From positions 620,001-684,000 of the forward strand of contig JAPFBL010000003.1 in NCBI GenBank assembly GCA_026182355.1: 64,000 nucleotides of DNA, read 5' to 3'. Below, in pieces: positions 1 through 9,648 of the stretch (the stretch's first letter is position 1; the number at the start of each line of letters is the position of its first letter). Origin of the DNA: Hermatobates lingyangjiaoensis (taxonomy: Eukaryota > Arthropoda > Insecta > Hemiptera > Hermatobatidae). The position numbers were made by a program, and so were the translations under genes. Below the pieces are notes generated by a model. That model ran no database searches. It was not told the origin of the DNA and saw only the letters and a program-made list of their open reading frames with translations.

Positions 1-110
1 GTTGAGAATTGCTCGTTTACAAAACATTTATTCTCAATAGATAGTACATCCTTAACTCTGTGAAACACCATTTCAATGATGTCAAATACGCAATATATTC
101 ATATGCTCAA
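1..110 (-). mobile_element. Internal part of an inverted Helitron (left remnant of insertion target)
   Basis: This stretch is the reverse complement of Helitron internal sequence seen at about 621-728 and 7406-7513. It runs off the left edge of the window. Read on the minus strand it continues, without loss of a base, into 6839-6328: the end of that block (...tttcaa) joined to the start of this one (ttgagcat...) recreates the uninterrupted sequence of the 6896-8272 copy. The 6217 bp between them are therefore a later insertion. Confidence 0.85.
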
Positions 111-740
111 TCTTTATAAATAAAATAATGATTTTGTCTGTACATTGCTTAGAACTGACTCATTTCAAGTTTTCTTTACGTTTCATACATTGGAGAAACT
201 GAATCCACCCTTTGAAAAATTTCTGTCGGTTTGTCGGTTGGCCGCAAAACTTTGTCACAGGTAAACTCAGCTACCATAAGACATATAAAGCAGAAACTTT
301 TACAGTAGATTTGTGTAGGTCTAACTTAAAATATAGGCTATGAATTGATTGGAAATTCAACGTAGAAGTAAAGTTATGGACGTTTAATGCAAAAATGTTT
401 GTCACAAGTAAACTCAGCCACCATAAGACATAGCGAGCTGAAACATTGACACTGGATTTGTGTGTGCCTAACTTAAAATATGGGCTCTAAATAGATTATT
501 AATTCAGTACAGAAGCGAAGTTATGGGGCTTTTAGCTGTATTTTCCTAACTTCACAGACAAGTTTGTTTTGAAAATACACAGGTGTGGCAAGTAGGTATT
601 GTTAGTTGATTTTCATTTCAATTGAGCATATGAATATATTGCGTATTTGACATCATTGAAATGGTGTTTCACAGAGTTAAGGATGTACTATCTATTGAGA
701 ATAAATGTTTTGTAAACGAGCAATTCTCAGCCCTTAATAT

Positions 741-1262
741 GAACAGGCATAAGAAATCAACAAACAAGTTCTTACGCTATATGAAGCCGAGGAAAGAACT
801 TACAAGTCAGTAAAGAGATTGGATTAGTGATGAAGAAGCAGTTCATTATCTAATTGAATTTCTTGACTCTGAATTTATTTCTCCTGGACTGCCTGCTCAT
901 GAGTAAAAACTTAAAGTAGAGCACCAATCATGCTGCAATTTAGTAGCAGTAACAAATTTCATGTTACGAAACATGAGTGCCCCAAAACTGTGCAACGGGA
1001 CACGACTCTGAGTTCGTGCTCTACACAGATATGCCATAGAGGTGGACATAATGACTGGATGTGGTATTGGGGAGTCTGTGTGTATACTTCACATACCATT
1101 GATTCCGAGCCACTGTCTGTTTACGTTGAAATGATTGCAAAGTCCGGTCAGAGTCTATTTCGCAATGACGTTAACTAAGTCGCAAAGGGAGACTTCATCT
1201 AACGCAGGAATACAAGGTAGCAAAACCAAGTTTTTCTCACATGGTCAAATGTAGTTTACATG
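741..1262 (+). pseudogene. Helitron Pif1-like helicase C-terminal fragment, broken (copy 1)
   Basis: In the three forward frames one can read the end of a Helitron helicase. The order is a segment with LIEFLDSEF and SPGLPAHE, then LRNMSAPKLCNGTRLRV, TGCGIGESV, the motif-V-like FAMTLTKSQ and the motif-VI-like SHGQ. Known Helitron helicases have KSQGQT and SHGQLYVA at these places. Here the glycine is lost (KSQRET) and a stop follows SHGQM. A roughly 31-nt insertion before LRNM shifts the frame, and there are in-frame stops after PAHE and in the segment before motif V. The open frame 930-1178 is the out-of-frame reading of this region, not a gene. The Rep part and the N-terminal ATPase motifs are absent. 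Confidence 0.75.
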
Positions 1263-1540
1263 CTAACGGTCAGAGGTTTCAACTCTTTCTTCTACCATGA
1301 ACCTGAAGGAAGACGCTAATGTAGTGTATTAGTGGAGGCATTTGTTTAACACTGTAGTAATAATGGTATTTTCTACTATTCTATAATTTCTAATGACATT
1401 TTGAAATACAAAAATGACGGAACTTCTGATTCTCAGTGGTATAGCCAAAAGCATAGGCACACGGCAATAAAACAAAACAGGAACTTCTGATTCCGTAAAG
1501 GGGTACGTTTCTATGATTTATATAACTGTAACTTTTTTTT

Positions 1541-1905
1541 ATTTAATATTTGCTTAATAAATACATGGTAATAATGTAAGGTATGGGACCAGAGTAGCCC
1601 AGTGGCTTGCGTGATCGCCGATGACAGTAGTGCAAATGTATTATAAATAAATGTAACAAACAAATATTTTTTGAATTTAAAATGTGGATATATAAAAGAT
1701 GGTAATAAAGTAAAGGGATCTAGCCAGGGTAGCCAGTAGCTTGCTTGCTCGCCGATGAAGTAGTGCAAATGTATTATAAATAAATACAACAAAAATATTT
1801 TTTTTTTATTTAATATTTGCGTAATATAAACACTGGTAATAAAGTAAGGTATGGAACCAGAGTAGCCCAGTGGCTTGCGTGCTAGCTTTTGACTGGGAGC
1901 ACGTT
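1541..1905 (+). repeat. A-box-bearing internal repeats within Helitron unit 1
   Basis: Three imperfect repeats of about 110-130 bp, each with a core like 'gtagcccagtggcttgcgtg'. This fits the pol III A-box pattern TRGCNNAGTGG and resembles the head of the tRNA-derived SINEs elsewhere in the window. No B box is visible, so these are probably truncated SINE heads carried by the Helitron. The same module recurs at 3843-4205 and 5629-5990. Confidence 0.5.
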
Positions 1906-2216
1906 ATAGACTAACTCATTTCAATTTTCTTTACGTTTCATATTCAGAGTAGCCACATGTACCTTAGAATAATTTCTGTCTGTCGGTTTGTCCACAAAAT
2001 ATTGCTACCATAAGACATATAAAGCTGAAACATTGATTGTAGATTTTGTATGTCTAACTTAAATCTAATCTTTGTATACAGAGGCATTTGTTTAGCACTG
2101 TACTAATAATGGTATTTTCTACTATTCTTAACTTCTAATTGTAGTATTAGTATAATACTAATTATATTTTGGAATACCAATATAATAGAATTTTTGATTC
2201 CGTCAAAGACGGAATC

Positions 2217-2432
2217 CTACCTATAACATAGTATTACAATTACTATTGTTTAAGTATTCTCAAGTTATCCTAACTTTATAGGATGCAAAGTTGCTCTTAG
2301 AGAACAACAATATCTCATTACACAATGAAGATAATTCTCTATTTATTCTAATTTAAAACGATAAGAATAAGTGCTTTAATCTCCTAAGATATGTCAATTA
2401 TTTAATTGATGACATTATTCTTTTCATTTTCA
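2217..2432 (+). repeat. Spacer repeat X between Helitron units 1 and 2
   Basis: About 215 bp starting near 'tcctac..tataacatag' and ending before the next Helitron 5' block. It is clearly related to 20264-20512, which is outside any Helitron, and more distantly to 4526-4775. It is not part of the Helitron in the 6896-8272 copy. Many one-base deletions relative to 20264-20512 are present. Function unknown. Confidence 0.65.
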
Positions 2433-3025
2433 TTTCATGATTTGTCTGTACATTGCTTAGAACTGACTCATTTCAAGTTTTCTTTACGTTTCATACATTG
2501 GAGAAACGAATCACCCTTTGAAAAATTTCTGTCGGTTTGTCGGTCCGCAAAACTTTGTCACAGGTAAACTCAGCTACCATAAGACATATAAAGCTGAACT
2601 TTTACAGTAGATTTGTGTAGGTCTAACTTAATATAGGCTATGAATTGATTGGAAATTCAACGTAGAAGTAAGTTATGGACGTTTAATGCAAAAATGTTTG
2701 TCACAAGTAAACTCAGCCACCATAAGACATAGCGAGCTGAAACATTGACACTGGATTTGTGTTGCCTAACTAAAATATGGGCTCTAAATAGATTATTAAT
2801 TCAGTACAGAAGCGAAGTTATGGCTTTTAGCTGTATTTTCCTAACTTCACAGACAAGTTTGTTTTGAAAATACACAGGTGTGGCAAGTAGGTATTGTTAG
2901 TTGATTTTATTTCAATTGAGCATATGAATATATTGCGTATTTGACATCATTGAAATGGTGTTTCACAGAGTTAGGATGTACTATCTATTGAGAATAAATG
3001 TTTTGTAAACGAGCAATTCTCACCT

Positions 3026-3547
3026 TAATATGAACAGGAAAAATCAACAAACAAGTTCTTACGCTATATAAGCCGAGGAAAGACTTACAAGTCAGTAAAG
3101 AGATTGGATTAGTGATGAAGAAGCAGTTCATTATCTAATTGAATTTCTTGACTCTGAATTTATTTCTCCTGGACTGCCTGCTCATGAGTAAAAACTTAAA
3201 GTAGAGCACCAATCATGCTGCAATTTAGTAGCAGTAACAAATTTCATGTTACGAAACATGAGTGCCCCAAAACTGTGCAACGGGACACGACTCTGAGTTC
3301 GTGCTCTACACAGATATGCCATAGAGGTGGACATAATGACTGGATGTGGTATTGGGGAGTCTGTGTGTATACTTCACATACCATTGATTCCGAGCCACTG
3401 TCTGTTTACGTTGAAATGATTGCAAAGTCCGGTCAGAGTCTATTTCGCAATGACGTTAACTAAGTCGCAAAGGGAGACTTCATCTAACGCAGGAATACAA
3501 GGTAGCAAAACCAAGTTTTTCTCACATGGTCAAATGTAGTTTACATG
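3026..3547 (+). pseudogene. Helitron helicase C-terminal fragment, broken (copy 2)
   Basis: Same decayed helicase tail as at 741-1262: LRNMSAPKLCNGTRL, TGCGIGESV and FAMTLTKSQ can be read in one frame, the upstream part in another. It carries the same 31-nt insertion, the same stop before motif V and the same stop right after SHGQM. These shared lesions mean the copies were amplified after the gene died. The 82-codon open frame at 3215-3463 is the out-of-frame reading. Confidence 0.75.
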
Positions 3548-3782
3548 CTAACGGTCAGAGGTTTCAACTCTTTCTTCTACCATGAACTGAAGGATAGACA
3601 GCTAATGTAGTGTATTAGCTGGAGGCATTTGTTTAACACTGTAGTAATAATGGTATTTTCTACTATTCTATAATTTCTAATGACATTTTGAAATACCAAA
3701 AATGACGGAACTTCTGATTCCTCAGTGGTATAGCCAAAAGGCATAGGCACACGGCAATAAAACAAAACAGGAACTTCTGATT

Positions 3783-3808
3783 CCGTCAAAGACGGGTACG
3801 TTTACTAT
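3783..3808 (+). other. Degraded Helitron 3' terminator (CTAT instead of CTAG), unit 2
   Basis: Hairpin CCGTC-AAA-GACGG at 3783-3795, then 'gtacgttta' and CTAT at 3805-3808. The intact ends at 6302-6327 and 8247-8272 have the same hairpin and spacing but finish in CTAG. The identical lesion is in unit 3 at 5569-5594. Unit 1 has a shortened version near 1496-1515. Confidence 0.7.
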
Positions 3809-3842
3809 GCATTATATATAACTGTAAACTTTTTTTTAATTT

Positions 3843-4205
3843 AATATTTGCTTAATAAATACACTGGTAATAATGTAAGGTATGGGACCAGAGTAGCCCA
3901 GTGGCTTGCGTGATCGCCGATGACAGTAGTGCAAATGTATTATAAATAAATGTAACAAACAAATATTTTTGTGAATTTAAAATGTGGATAATATAAAAGA
4001 TGGTAATAAAGTAAAGGGATCTAGCCAGGGTAGCCAGTAGCTTGCTTGCTCGCCGATGAGAGTAGTGCAAATGTATTATAAATAAATACAACAAAAATAT
4101 TTTTTTTTTAATTTAATATTTGCGTAATATAAACACTGGTAATAAAGTAAGGTATGGAACCAGAGTAGCCCAGTGGCTTGCGTGCTAGCTTTTGACTGGG
4201 AGCAC
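3843..4205 (+). repeat. A-box-bearing internal repeats within Helitron unit 2
   Basis: Same module as 1541-1905 and 5629-5990: imperfect repeats carrying 'tagcccagtggc' (A-box-like) and 'ggtaataaagtaa'. Minus-strand open frames here are low-complexity readings of the repeats and not supported as genes. Confidence 0.5.
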
Positions 4206-4525
4206 GTTCATGAGCACTAACTCATTTCAAGTTTTCTTTACGTTTCATAGTTCAGAGTAGCCACATGTACCCTTAGAATAATTTCTGTCTGTCGGTTTGT
4301 CCACAAAATATTGCTACCATAAGACATATAAAGCTGAAACATTGATTGTAGATTTTGTATGTCTAACTTAAAATCTAATCTTTGTATACAGAGGCATTTG
4401 TTTAGCACTGTACTAATAATGGTATTTTCTACTATTCTTAACTTCTAATTGTAGTATTAGTATAATACTATAATTATATTTTGGAATACCAATATAATAG
4501 AATTTTTGATTCCGTCAAAGACGGA

Positions 4526-4775
4526 TCTATTAAAATAATCAACAACTACTATTGAAGGTATTTCAAACAACTTTATAGGAATGCTAAAGTTGCTCTTATG
4601 AAAAACAAACCATTTTATTACCACAAATAGTAATTCTCTTTTATTCTATATTAAAACATTTGTAAAGTATCTTATCTCTTGATATCTCAAATATTTAATT
4701 GATACAATCTTATTTCATTTTATGTTTTGTACTGTTACTGTACAAGTTTTCACCAACGAAAACGAAATTTAATTG
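4526..4775 (+). repeat. Spacer repeat X, diverged copy between Helitron units 2 and 3
   Basis: Related to 2217-2432 and 20264-20512 (shared 'ctactattgaaggtatt', 'actttataggaatgc', 'aaagttgctctta') but much more diverged. It is followed by about 50 bp not seen elsewhere before unit 3 starts. Confidence 0.5.
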
Positions 4776-4809
4776 TCTTTGTAAACGAGCAATTCTCAGC
4801 CCTTAATAT

Positions 4810-5331
4810 GAACAGGCATAAGAAATCAACAAACAAGTTCTTACGCTATATGAAGCCGAGGAAAGAACTTACAAGTCAGTAAAGAGATTGGATTAGTGAT
4901 GAAGAAGCAGTTCATTATCTAATTGAATTTCTTGACTCTGAATTTATTTCTCCTGGACTGCCTGCTCATGAGTAAAAACTTAAAGTAGAGCACCAATCAT
5001 GCTGCAATTTAGTAGCAGTAACAAATTTCATGTTACGAAACATGAGTGCCCCAAAACTGTGCAACGGGACACGACTCTGAGTTCGTGCTCTACACAGATA
5101 TGCCATAGAGGTGGACATAATGACTGGATGTGGTATTGGGGAGTCTGTGTGTATACTTCACATACCATTGATTCCGAGCCACTGTCTGTTTACGTTGAAA
5201 TGATTGCAAAGTCCGGTCAGAGTCTATTTCGCAATGACGTTAACTAAGTCGCAAAGGGAGACTTCATCTAACGCAGGAATACAAGGTAGCAAAACCAAGT
5301 TTTTCTCACATGGTCAAATGTAGTTTACATG
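4810..5331 (+). pseudogene. Helitron helicase C-terminal fragment, broken (copy 3)
   Basis: Same remnant as copies 1 and 2: LRNMSAPKLCNGTRL, TGCGIGESV, FAMTLTKSQ and SHGQM in the forward frames, with the same insertion and stops. Cannot encode a helicase. Confidence 0.75.
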
Positions 5332-5628
5332 CTTAACGGTCAGAGGTTTCAACTCTTTCTTCTACCATGAACCTGAAGGATAGACAGCTAATGTAGTGTA
5401 TTAGCTGGAGGCATTTGTTTAACACTGTAGTAATAATGGTATTTTCTACTATTCTATAATTTCTAATGACATTTTGAAATACCAAAAATGACGGAACTTC
5501 TGATTCCTCAGTGGTATAGCCAAAAGGCATAGGCACACGGCAATAAAACAAAACAGGAACTTCTGATTCCGTCAAAGACGGGTACGTTTACTATGCATTA
5601 TATATAACTGTAAACTTTTTTTTAATTT

Positions 5629-5990
5629 AATATTTGCTTAATAAATACACTGGTAATAATGTAAGGTATGGGACCAGAGTAGCCCAGTGGCTTGCGTGAT
5701 CGCCGATGACAGTAGTGCAAATGTATTATAAATAAATGTAACAAACAAATATTTTTGTGAATTTAAAATGTGGATAATATAAAAGATGGTAATAAAGTAA
5801 AGGGATCTAGCCAGGGTAGCCAGTAGCTTGCTTGCTCGCCGATGAGAGTAGTGCAAATGTATTATAAATAAATACAACAAAAATATTTTTTTTTTAATTT
5901 AATATTTGCGTAATATAAACACTGGTAATAAAGTAAGGTATGGAACCAGAGTAGCCCAGTGGCTTGCGTGCTAGCTTTTGACTGGGAGCA
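5629..5990 (+). repeat. A-box-bearing internal repeats within Helitron unit 3
   Basis: Best-preserved copy of the module. There are three 'tag(cc)cagt(g)gcttgc' cores spaced 110-150 bp apart, the outer two matching the pol III A-box pattern. No B box or terminator downstream. Confidence 0.5.
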
Positions 5991-6301
5991 CGTTAATGAG
6001 CACTAACTCATTTCAAGTTTTCTTTACGTTTCATAGTTCAGAGTAGCCACATGTACCCTTAGAATAATTTCTGTCTGTCGGTTTGTCCACAAAATATTGC
6101 TACCATAAGACATATAAAGCTGAAACATTGATTGTAGATTTCTGTATGTCTAACTTAAAATCTAATCTTTGTATACAGAGGCATTTGTTTAGCACTGTAC
6201 TAATAATGGTATTTTCTACTATTCTATAACTTCTAATTGTAGTATTAGTATAATACTATAATTTATATTTTGGAATACCAAATATAATAGAATTTTTGAT
6301 T

Positions 6302-6327
6302 CCGTCAAAGACGGGTACGTTTGCTAG
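6302..6327 (+). other. Helitron 3' terminus: hairpin plus CTAG
   Basis: Perfect 5-bp stem, CCGTC/GACGG, with an AAA loop at 6302-6314, 9 nt spacer, CTAG at 6324-6327, followed by T of the target. This is the replication/transposition terminator of the composite Helitron. Confidence 0.85.
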
Positions 6328-6839
6328 TTGAAATTAAAATCAACTAACAATACCTACTTGCCACACCTGTGTATTTTCAAAACAAACTTGTCTGTGAAGT
6401 TAGGAAAATACAGCTAAAAGCCCCATAACTTCGCTTCTGTACTGAATTAATAATCTATTTAGAGCCCATATTTTAAGTTAGGCACACACAAATCCAGTGT
6501 CAATGTTTCAGCTCGCTATGTCTTATGGTGGCTGAGTTTACTTGTGACAAACATTTTTGCGTTAAACGTCCATAACTTCACTTCTACGTTGAATTTCCAA
6601 TCAATTCATAGCCTATATTTTAAGTTAGACCTACACAAATCTACTGTAAAAGTTTCAGCTTTATATGTCTTATAGTAGCTGAGTTTACCTGTGACAAAGT
6701 TTTGCGGACAAACCGACAAACCGACAGAAATTTTTCTAAGGGTGGATTCGGTTTCTCCAATGTATGAAACGTAAAGAAAACTTGAAATGAGTCAGTTCTA
6801 AGCAATGTACAGACAAAATCATTATTTTATTTATAAAGA
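6328..6839 (-). mobile_element. 5' block of an inverted Helitron (right remnant of insertion target)
   Basis: Near-perfect reverse complement of 6896-7405. Its own 5' terminus (TC on the minus strand) is at 6839-6838 and is preceded on that strand by A (T at 6840), as expected for a Helitron. Its inner edge at 6328 continues into minus-strand 110-1. With the next copy it forms a roughly 510-bp inverted repeat with a 56-bp spacer. Confidence 0.85.
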
Positions 6840-7527
6840 TTTAAATCTTAAAAAGAAAATTTAGCCTGAAACAGTAAAGCAACAAATTATTAAAATCTTT
6901 ATAAATAAAATAATGATTTTGTCTGTACATTGCTCAGAACTGACTCATTTCAAGTTTTCTTTACGTTTCATACATTGGAGAAACCGAATCCACCCTTAGA
7001 AAAATTTCTGTCGGTTTGTCGGTTTGTCCGCAAAACTTTGTCACAGGTAAACTCAGCTACCATAAGACATATAAAGCTGAAACTTTTACAGTAGATTTGT
7101 GTAGGTCTAACTTAAAATATAGGCTATGAATTGATTGGAAATTCAACGTAGAAGTGAAGTTATGGACGTTTAACGGAAAAATGTTTGTCACAAGTAAACT
7201 CAGCCACCATAAGACATAGCAAGCTGAAACATTGACACTGGATTTGTGTGGGCCTAACTTAAAATATGGGCTCTAACTAGATTATTAATTCAATACAGAA
7301 GCGAAGTTATGGGGCTTTTAGCTGTATTTTCCTAACTTCACAGACAAGTTTGTTTTGAAAATACACAGGTGTGGCAAGTAGGTATTGTTAGTTGATTTTA
7401 ATTTCAATTGAGCATATGAATATATTGCGTATTTGACATCATTGAAATGGTGTTTCACAGAGTTAAGGATGTACTATCTATTGAGAATAAATCTTTTGTA
7501 AACGAGCAATTCTCAGCCCTTAATATG

Positions 7528-8048
7528 AACAGGCACGAGAAATCAACAAACAAGTTCTTACGCTATATGAAACCGAGGAAAGAACTTACAAGTCAGTAAA
7601 GAAATTGGATTAGTGATGAAGAAGCAGTTCATTATCTAATTGAATTTATTGACTCTGAATTTATTTCTCCTGGACTGCCTGCTCATGAGTAAAAACTTAA
7701 AGTAGGAGAACCAATCATGCTGCAATTTAGTAGCAGTAACAAATTTCATGTTACGAAACATGAGTGCCCCAAAACTGTGCAATGGGACACGACTCTGAGT
7801 TCGTGCTCTACACAGGTATGCCATAGAGGCGGACATAATGACTGGATGTGGTATTGGGGAGTCTGTGTGTATACCACACATACCATTGATTCCGAGCCAG
7901 TGTCTGTTTACGTTTAAATTATTGCAAAGTCCGGTCAGAGTCTATTTCGCAATGACGTTAACTAAGTCGCAAAGGGAGACTTTATCTAACGCAGGAATTC
8001 AAGTTAGCAAAACCAAGTTTTTCTCACGTGGTCAACTGTAGTTTACTT
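7528..8048 (+). pseudogene. Helitron helicase C-terminal fragment, broken (copy 4, least damaged)
   Basis: The best preserved of the four helicase tails. From 7838 to the stop just before 8042 one frame reads TGCGIGESVCIPHIPLIPS, then PVRVYFAMTLTKSQ (motif V region) and SRGQL (motif VI region) before a stop. The LKVGEPIML segment upstream is intact here, but the same 31-nt insertion separates it from LRNMSAPKLCNGTRL, and a TAA interrupts after PAHE. Known Helitron helicases have KSQGQT and SHGQLYVA, so the motif V glycine and motif VI arginine are lost. Open frames at 7717-7917 and on the minus strand at 7636-7881 are shadows. Confidence 0.8.
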
Positions 8049-8246
8049 GCTCAATAGTCAGAGGTTTCAACTGATTGTTCTTCCATGAACCTGAAGGACA
8101 GACAGCTAATGTAGTGTATACAGAGGCATTTGTTTAACACTGTACTAATAATGGTGTTTTCTACTATTCTACAATTTCTTATTATAGTATTAGTATAATA
8201 CTATAATTGATATTTTGGAATACCAAGTATAATAGAATTTTTGATT

Positions 8247-8272
8247 CCGTCAAAGACGGGTACATTTGCTAG
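8247..8272 (+). other. Helitron 3' terminus: hairpin plus CTAG
   Basis: Stem CCGTC/GACGG with AAA loop at 8247-8259, 9-nt spacer, CTAG at 8269-8272, followed by T. Confidence 0.85.
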
Positions 8273-8392
8273 TAGTAAATAAAACAAACAATTGCTATAA
8301 AAAGTGTTATAAAGAGGGACCATGCTTTACGAATGTTCATAATCATGACTTCACCCACTTGACAATAGGAAAGTGAGGCACACAATCAAGTA

Positions 8393-8560
8393 CCATTCTC
8401 ACGGGGGGAAGTGTATAAATCTGAGCATGTCGTCCCTCGGAGAGGACGTTAAACCGTTGGTTCCGAGCCTGTACTATATCATGAACTCGTTAAAGATCCC
8501 TACTCAAAATACACTTGTTAGGCAAAATTTAGGGTGAATAAACCCTAATACAGAATGAAC
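8393..8560 (+). repeat. tRNA-derived SINE, 3' part only
   Basis: Matches the body of the SINE at 46978-47278, 35332-35625 and 15197-15692: 'ataaatctgagcatgtcgtc', 'ctcggagaggacgttaa', 'cgttaaagatccctactc', 'aggcaaaatttagg'. The tRNA-like head with A and B boxes is missing, so it is a 5'-truncated or rearranged copy. Confidence 0.75.
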
Positions 8561-9184
8561 TGGTAATGTGGTTCGCTCATTACTAAAATGGGTCCAAATA
8601 ATAAATGAGCCACAATTTTCGCCCATGGAACAGCACTAAAAGGTGAAAGCCTTCTAAGTGTGGGCGTTGGAAAACAGCAACAACCATTAAGTTACACTTG
8701 CAGTAACTTGTTAGATTGTTATAGAACAATAATTCAATTGTTGCTATACCAAACAAATGGTTATAGCATCACTAAAATAAATGAATTTATTAAACAGAGT
8801 ATCTATGAGTTCGATATGTTTACTTATAGTAAGCTTGAGATTATATTACTCAGATCTTTCTCTGTAGCGATTCATTTTATACAGATTTTTCTTACAACAG
8901 ACACTTCTAAAAGAAATGTAAAATTATACCTAACATTAAACGAATGATGGCAAGGTGGTCACTAATTCCTCATCAAACTGGACTTACAGAATAACAGAGG
9001 AGAGGTCTAAAAAGAATGGAATTTCTTTTCTGAGTGAACACTGGAGGCAAGCATAAATGTTATAAATCCGGTTTCACTAAAGTATATTACGACTTCCCAG
9101 TATTTATTTCAAAAAATTTAATATTATTTTCTTTTTTAAAAGGAATTAACAGTAAAAAAATAACACTTCATAATGTTTGTTAGA
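8561..9184. other. No recognisable feature
   Basis: A 95-codon open frame (8660-8947, +) is present, but it has no recognisable motif, signal or coding context. Treated as chance. Confidence 0.5.
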
Positions 9185-9602
9185 ATGAATAGCAATAGGA
9201 AGGTTTTGCGTTGACCAACGGAAGCCCTGGGGCCATTCATACATAAGTTGAGCTGCGTAGAGGCCATACCAACGTAGAATGCATCACACTGGGTGCAGTC
9301 CAAACGGTAAACTGAATTAACCAAGGTGCATGAGGTGTGGAGAGGACAAGGGTAGATAACCTTACTGTGGGGGGGAAGTGAAAAAAAAGATTAGGGTTGA
9401 TGATATGACAGGTTTGGCATCTGCTCCGTCCACACTCCACCATTCTCCTCCCAAGCGTAGGGTTCAAGGGAAAAAGTGCCTCTGAGGTTCGGTGGTTTGA
9501 GATATGATAAGGAGGGGGCTTCAAGAAAAATACATGAGGTAGAAGGAGAAGAGGAGAGCAAAGGGCAAAACTCCTTAATGACCGAGCCAATCCTATGAGC
9601 AC
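9185..9602 (-). pseudogene. Penelope-like element (PLE) fragment: RT-to-GIY-YIG endonuclease region, frameshifted
   Basis: On the minus strand one frame (from 9602 down to about 9330) reads PPPYHISNHRTSEALF, then CGRSRCQTC, the cysteine-rich linker (CxxxxCxxC) typical of EN(+) PLEs between RT and endonuclease. The next frame continues VYRLDCTQCDAFYVGMAST, i.e. the GIY-YIG core (VY...YVG), and ASVGQRKTF. A frameshift near 9330 separates them, and similarity stops near 9185. The second PLE fragment at 10154-10404 has nearly the same sequence for its first 90 bases. PLE proteins join a reverse transcriptase to a GIY-YIG nuclease. Here only the junction survives, and the element is dead. Confidence 0.75.
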
Positions 9603-9648
9603 CAGGGAAAAAAGTGGAAATTAGGAAAACACTATCAGTGTGTTCTTT

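Larger units (their letters stand above)
111..2216 (+). repeat. Helitron unit 1
   Basis: Complete at the 5' end: Helitron 5' terminus at 111, a roughly 500-bp 5' non-coding block, then helicase remnant (741-1262), a decayed terminator near 1496-1515, A-box-like internal repeats (1541-1905) and a second shorter Helitron-like tail ending in a hairpin near 2204-2216. It lacks the final CTAG. From about 1260 on it differs from units 2 and 3 mainly by single-base losses. Confidence 0.75.
2433..4525 (+). repeat. Helitron unit 2
   Basis: Second head-to-tail unit. It begins at 'atgatttgtctgtacattgc', so the first 15-20 bases of the Helitron 5' end are missing. It contains the 5' block, helicase remnant (3026-3547), degraded terminator (3783-3808), A-box repeats and the secondary Helitron-like tail, ending with the hairpin near 4512-4525 without CTAG. 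From about 3090 onward it is almost identical to unit 3. Confidence 0.75.
111..6327 (+). mobile_element. Composite (multi-unit) Helitron insertion
   Basis: A rolling-circle (Helitron) transposon. The 5' end is TCTTTATAAATAAAATAATG preceded by A at 110. The 3' end is a hairpin, CCGTC-AAA-GACGG at 6302-6314, then 9 nt and CTAG at 6324-6327, followed by T at 6328. TC...CTAG ends with insertion between A and T and no target duplication are the Helitron hallmarks. Inside are three head-to-tail units (111-2216, 2433-4525, 4776-6327) separated by a roughly 215-250 bp spacer not related to the Helitron. Only the last unit has a good CTAG terminus, so the whole block probably moved as one. No Rep (HUH nuclease) domain is visible and the helicase is broken, so it is non-autonomous. 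Confidence 0.8.
4776..6327 (+). repeat. Helitron unit 3 (5'-truncated, intact 3' end)
   Basis: Lacks the whole 5' non-coding block and starts close to 'gtaaacgagcaattctcagc'. It contains the helicase remnant, the CTAT-mutated terminator (5569-5594), the A-box module (5629-5990) and a second Helitron-like tail whose 3' hairpin and CTAG (6302-6327) form the end of the composite insertion. Confidence 0.75.
6896..8272 (+). mobile_element. 1.38-kb non-autonomous Helitron with both ends intact
   Basis: 5' TCTTTATAAATAAAATAATG at 6896 preceded by A. The 3' hairpin CCGTC-AAA-GACGG is at 8247-8259 and CTAG at 8269-8272, followed by T. It contains the 5' block, the helicase remnant and a short tail, and lacks the A-box module and spacer X found in the composite. 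It is somewhat diverged from the three units upstream, so it was not made in the same event. It lacks Rep and can only be mobile with trans-acting protein. Confidence 0.85.

Noticed and set aside
930..5247. The identical 82-codon open frame at 930, 3215 and 4999 (and 66 codons at 7717), at first sight a conserved repeated small gene.
   Set aside because: Neighbouring frames of the same DNA encode recognisable Helitron helicase motifs. The 82-codon frame is the shifted reading, kept identical because the DNA repeats are nearly identical.
8660..8947. 95-codon open frame.
   Set aside because: No motif, no splice or promoter context, composition like surrounding AT-rich DNA.
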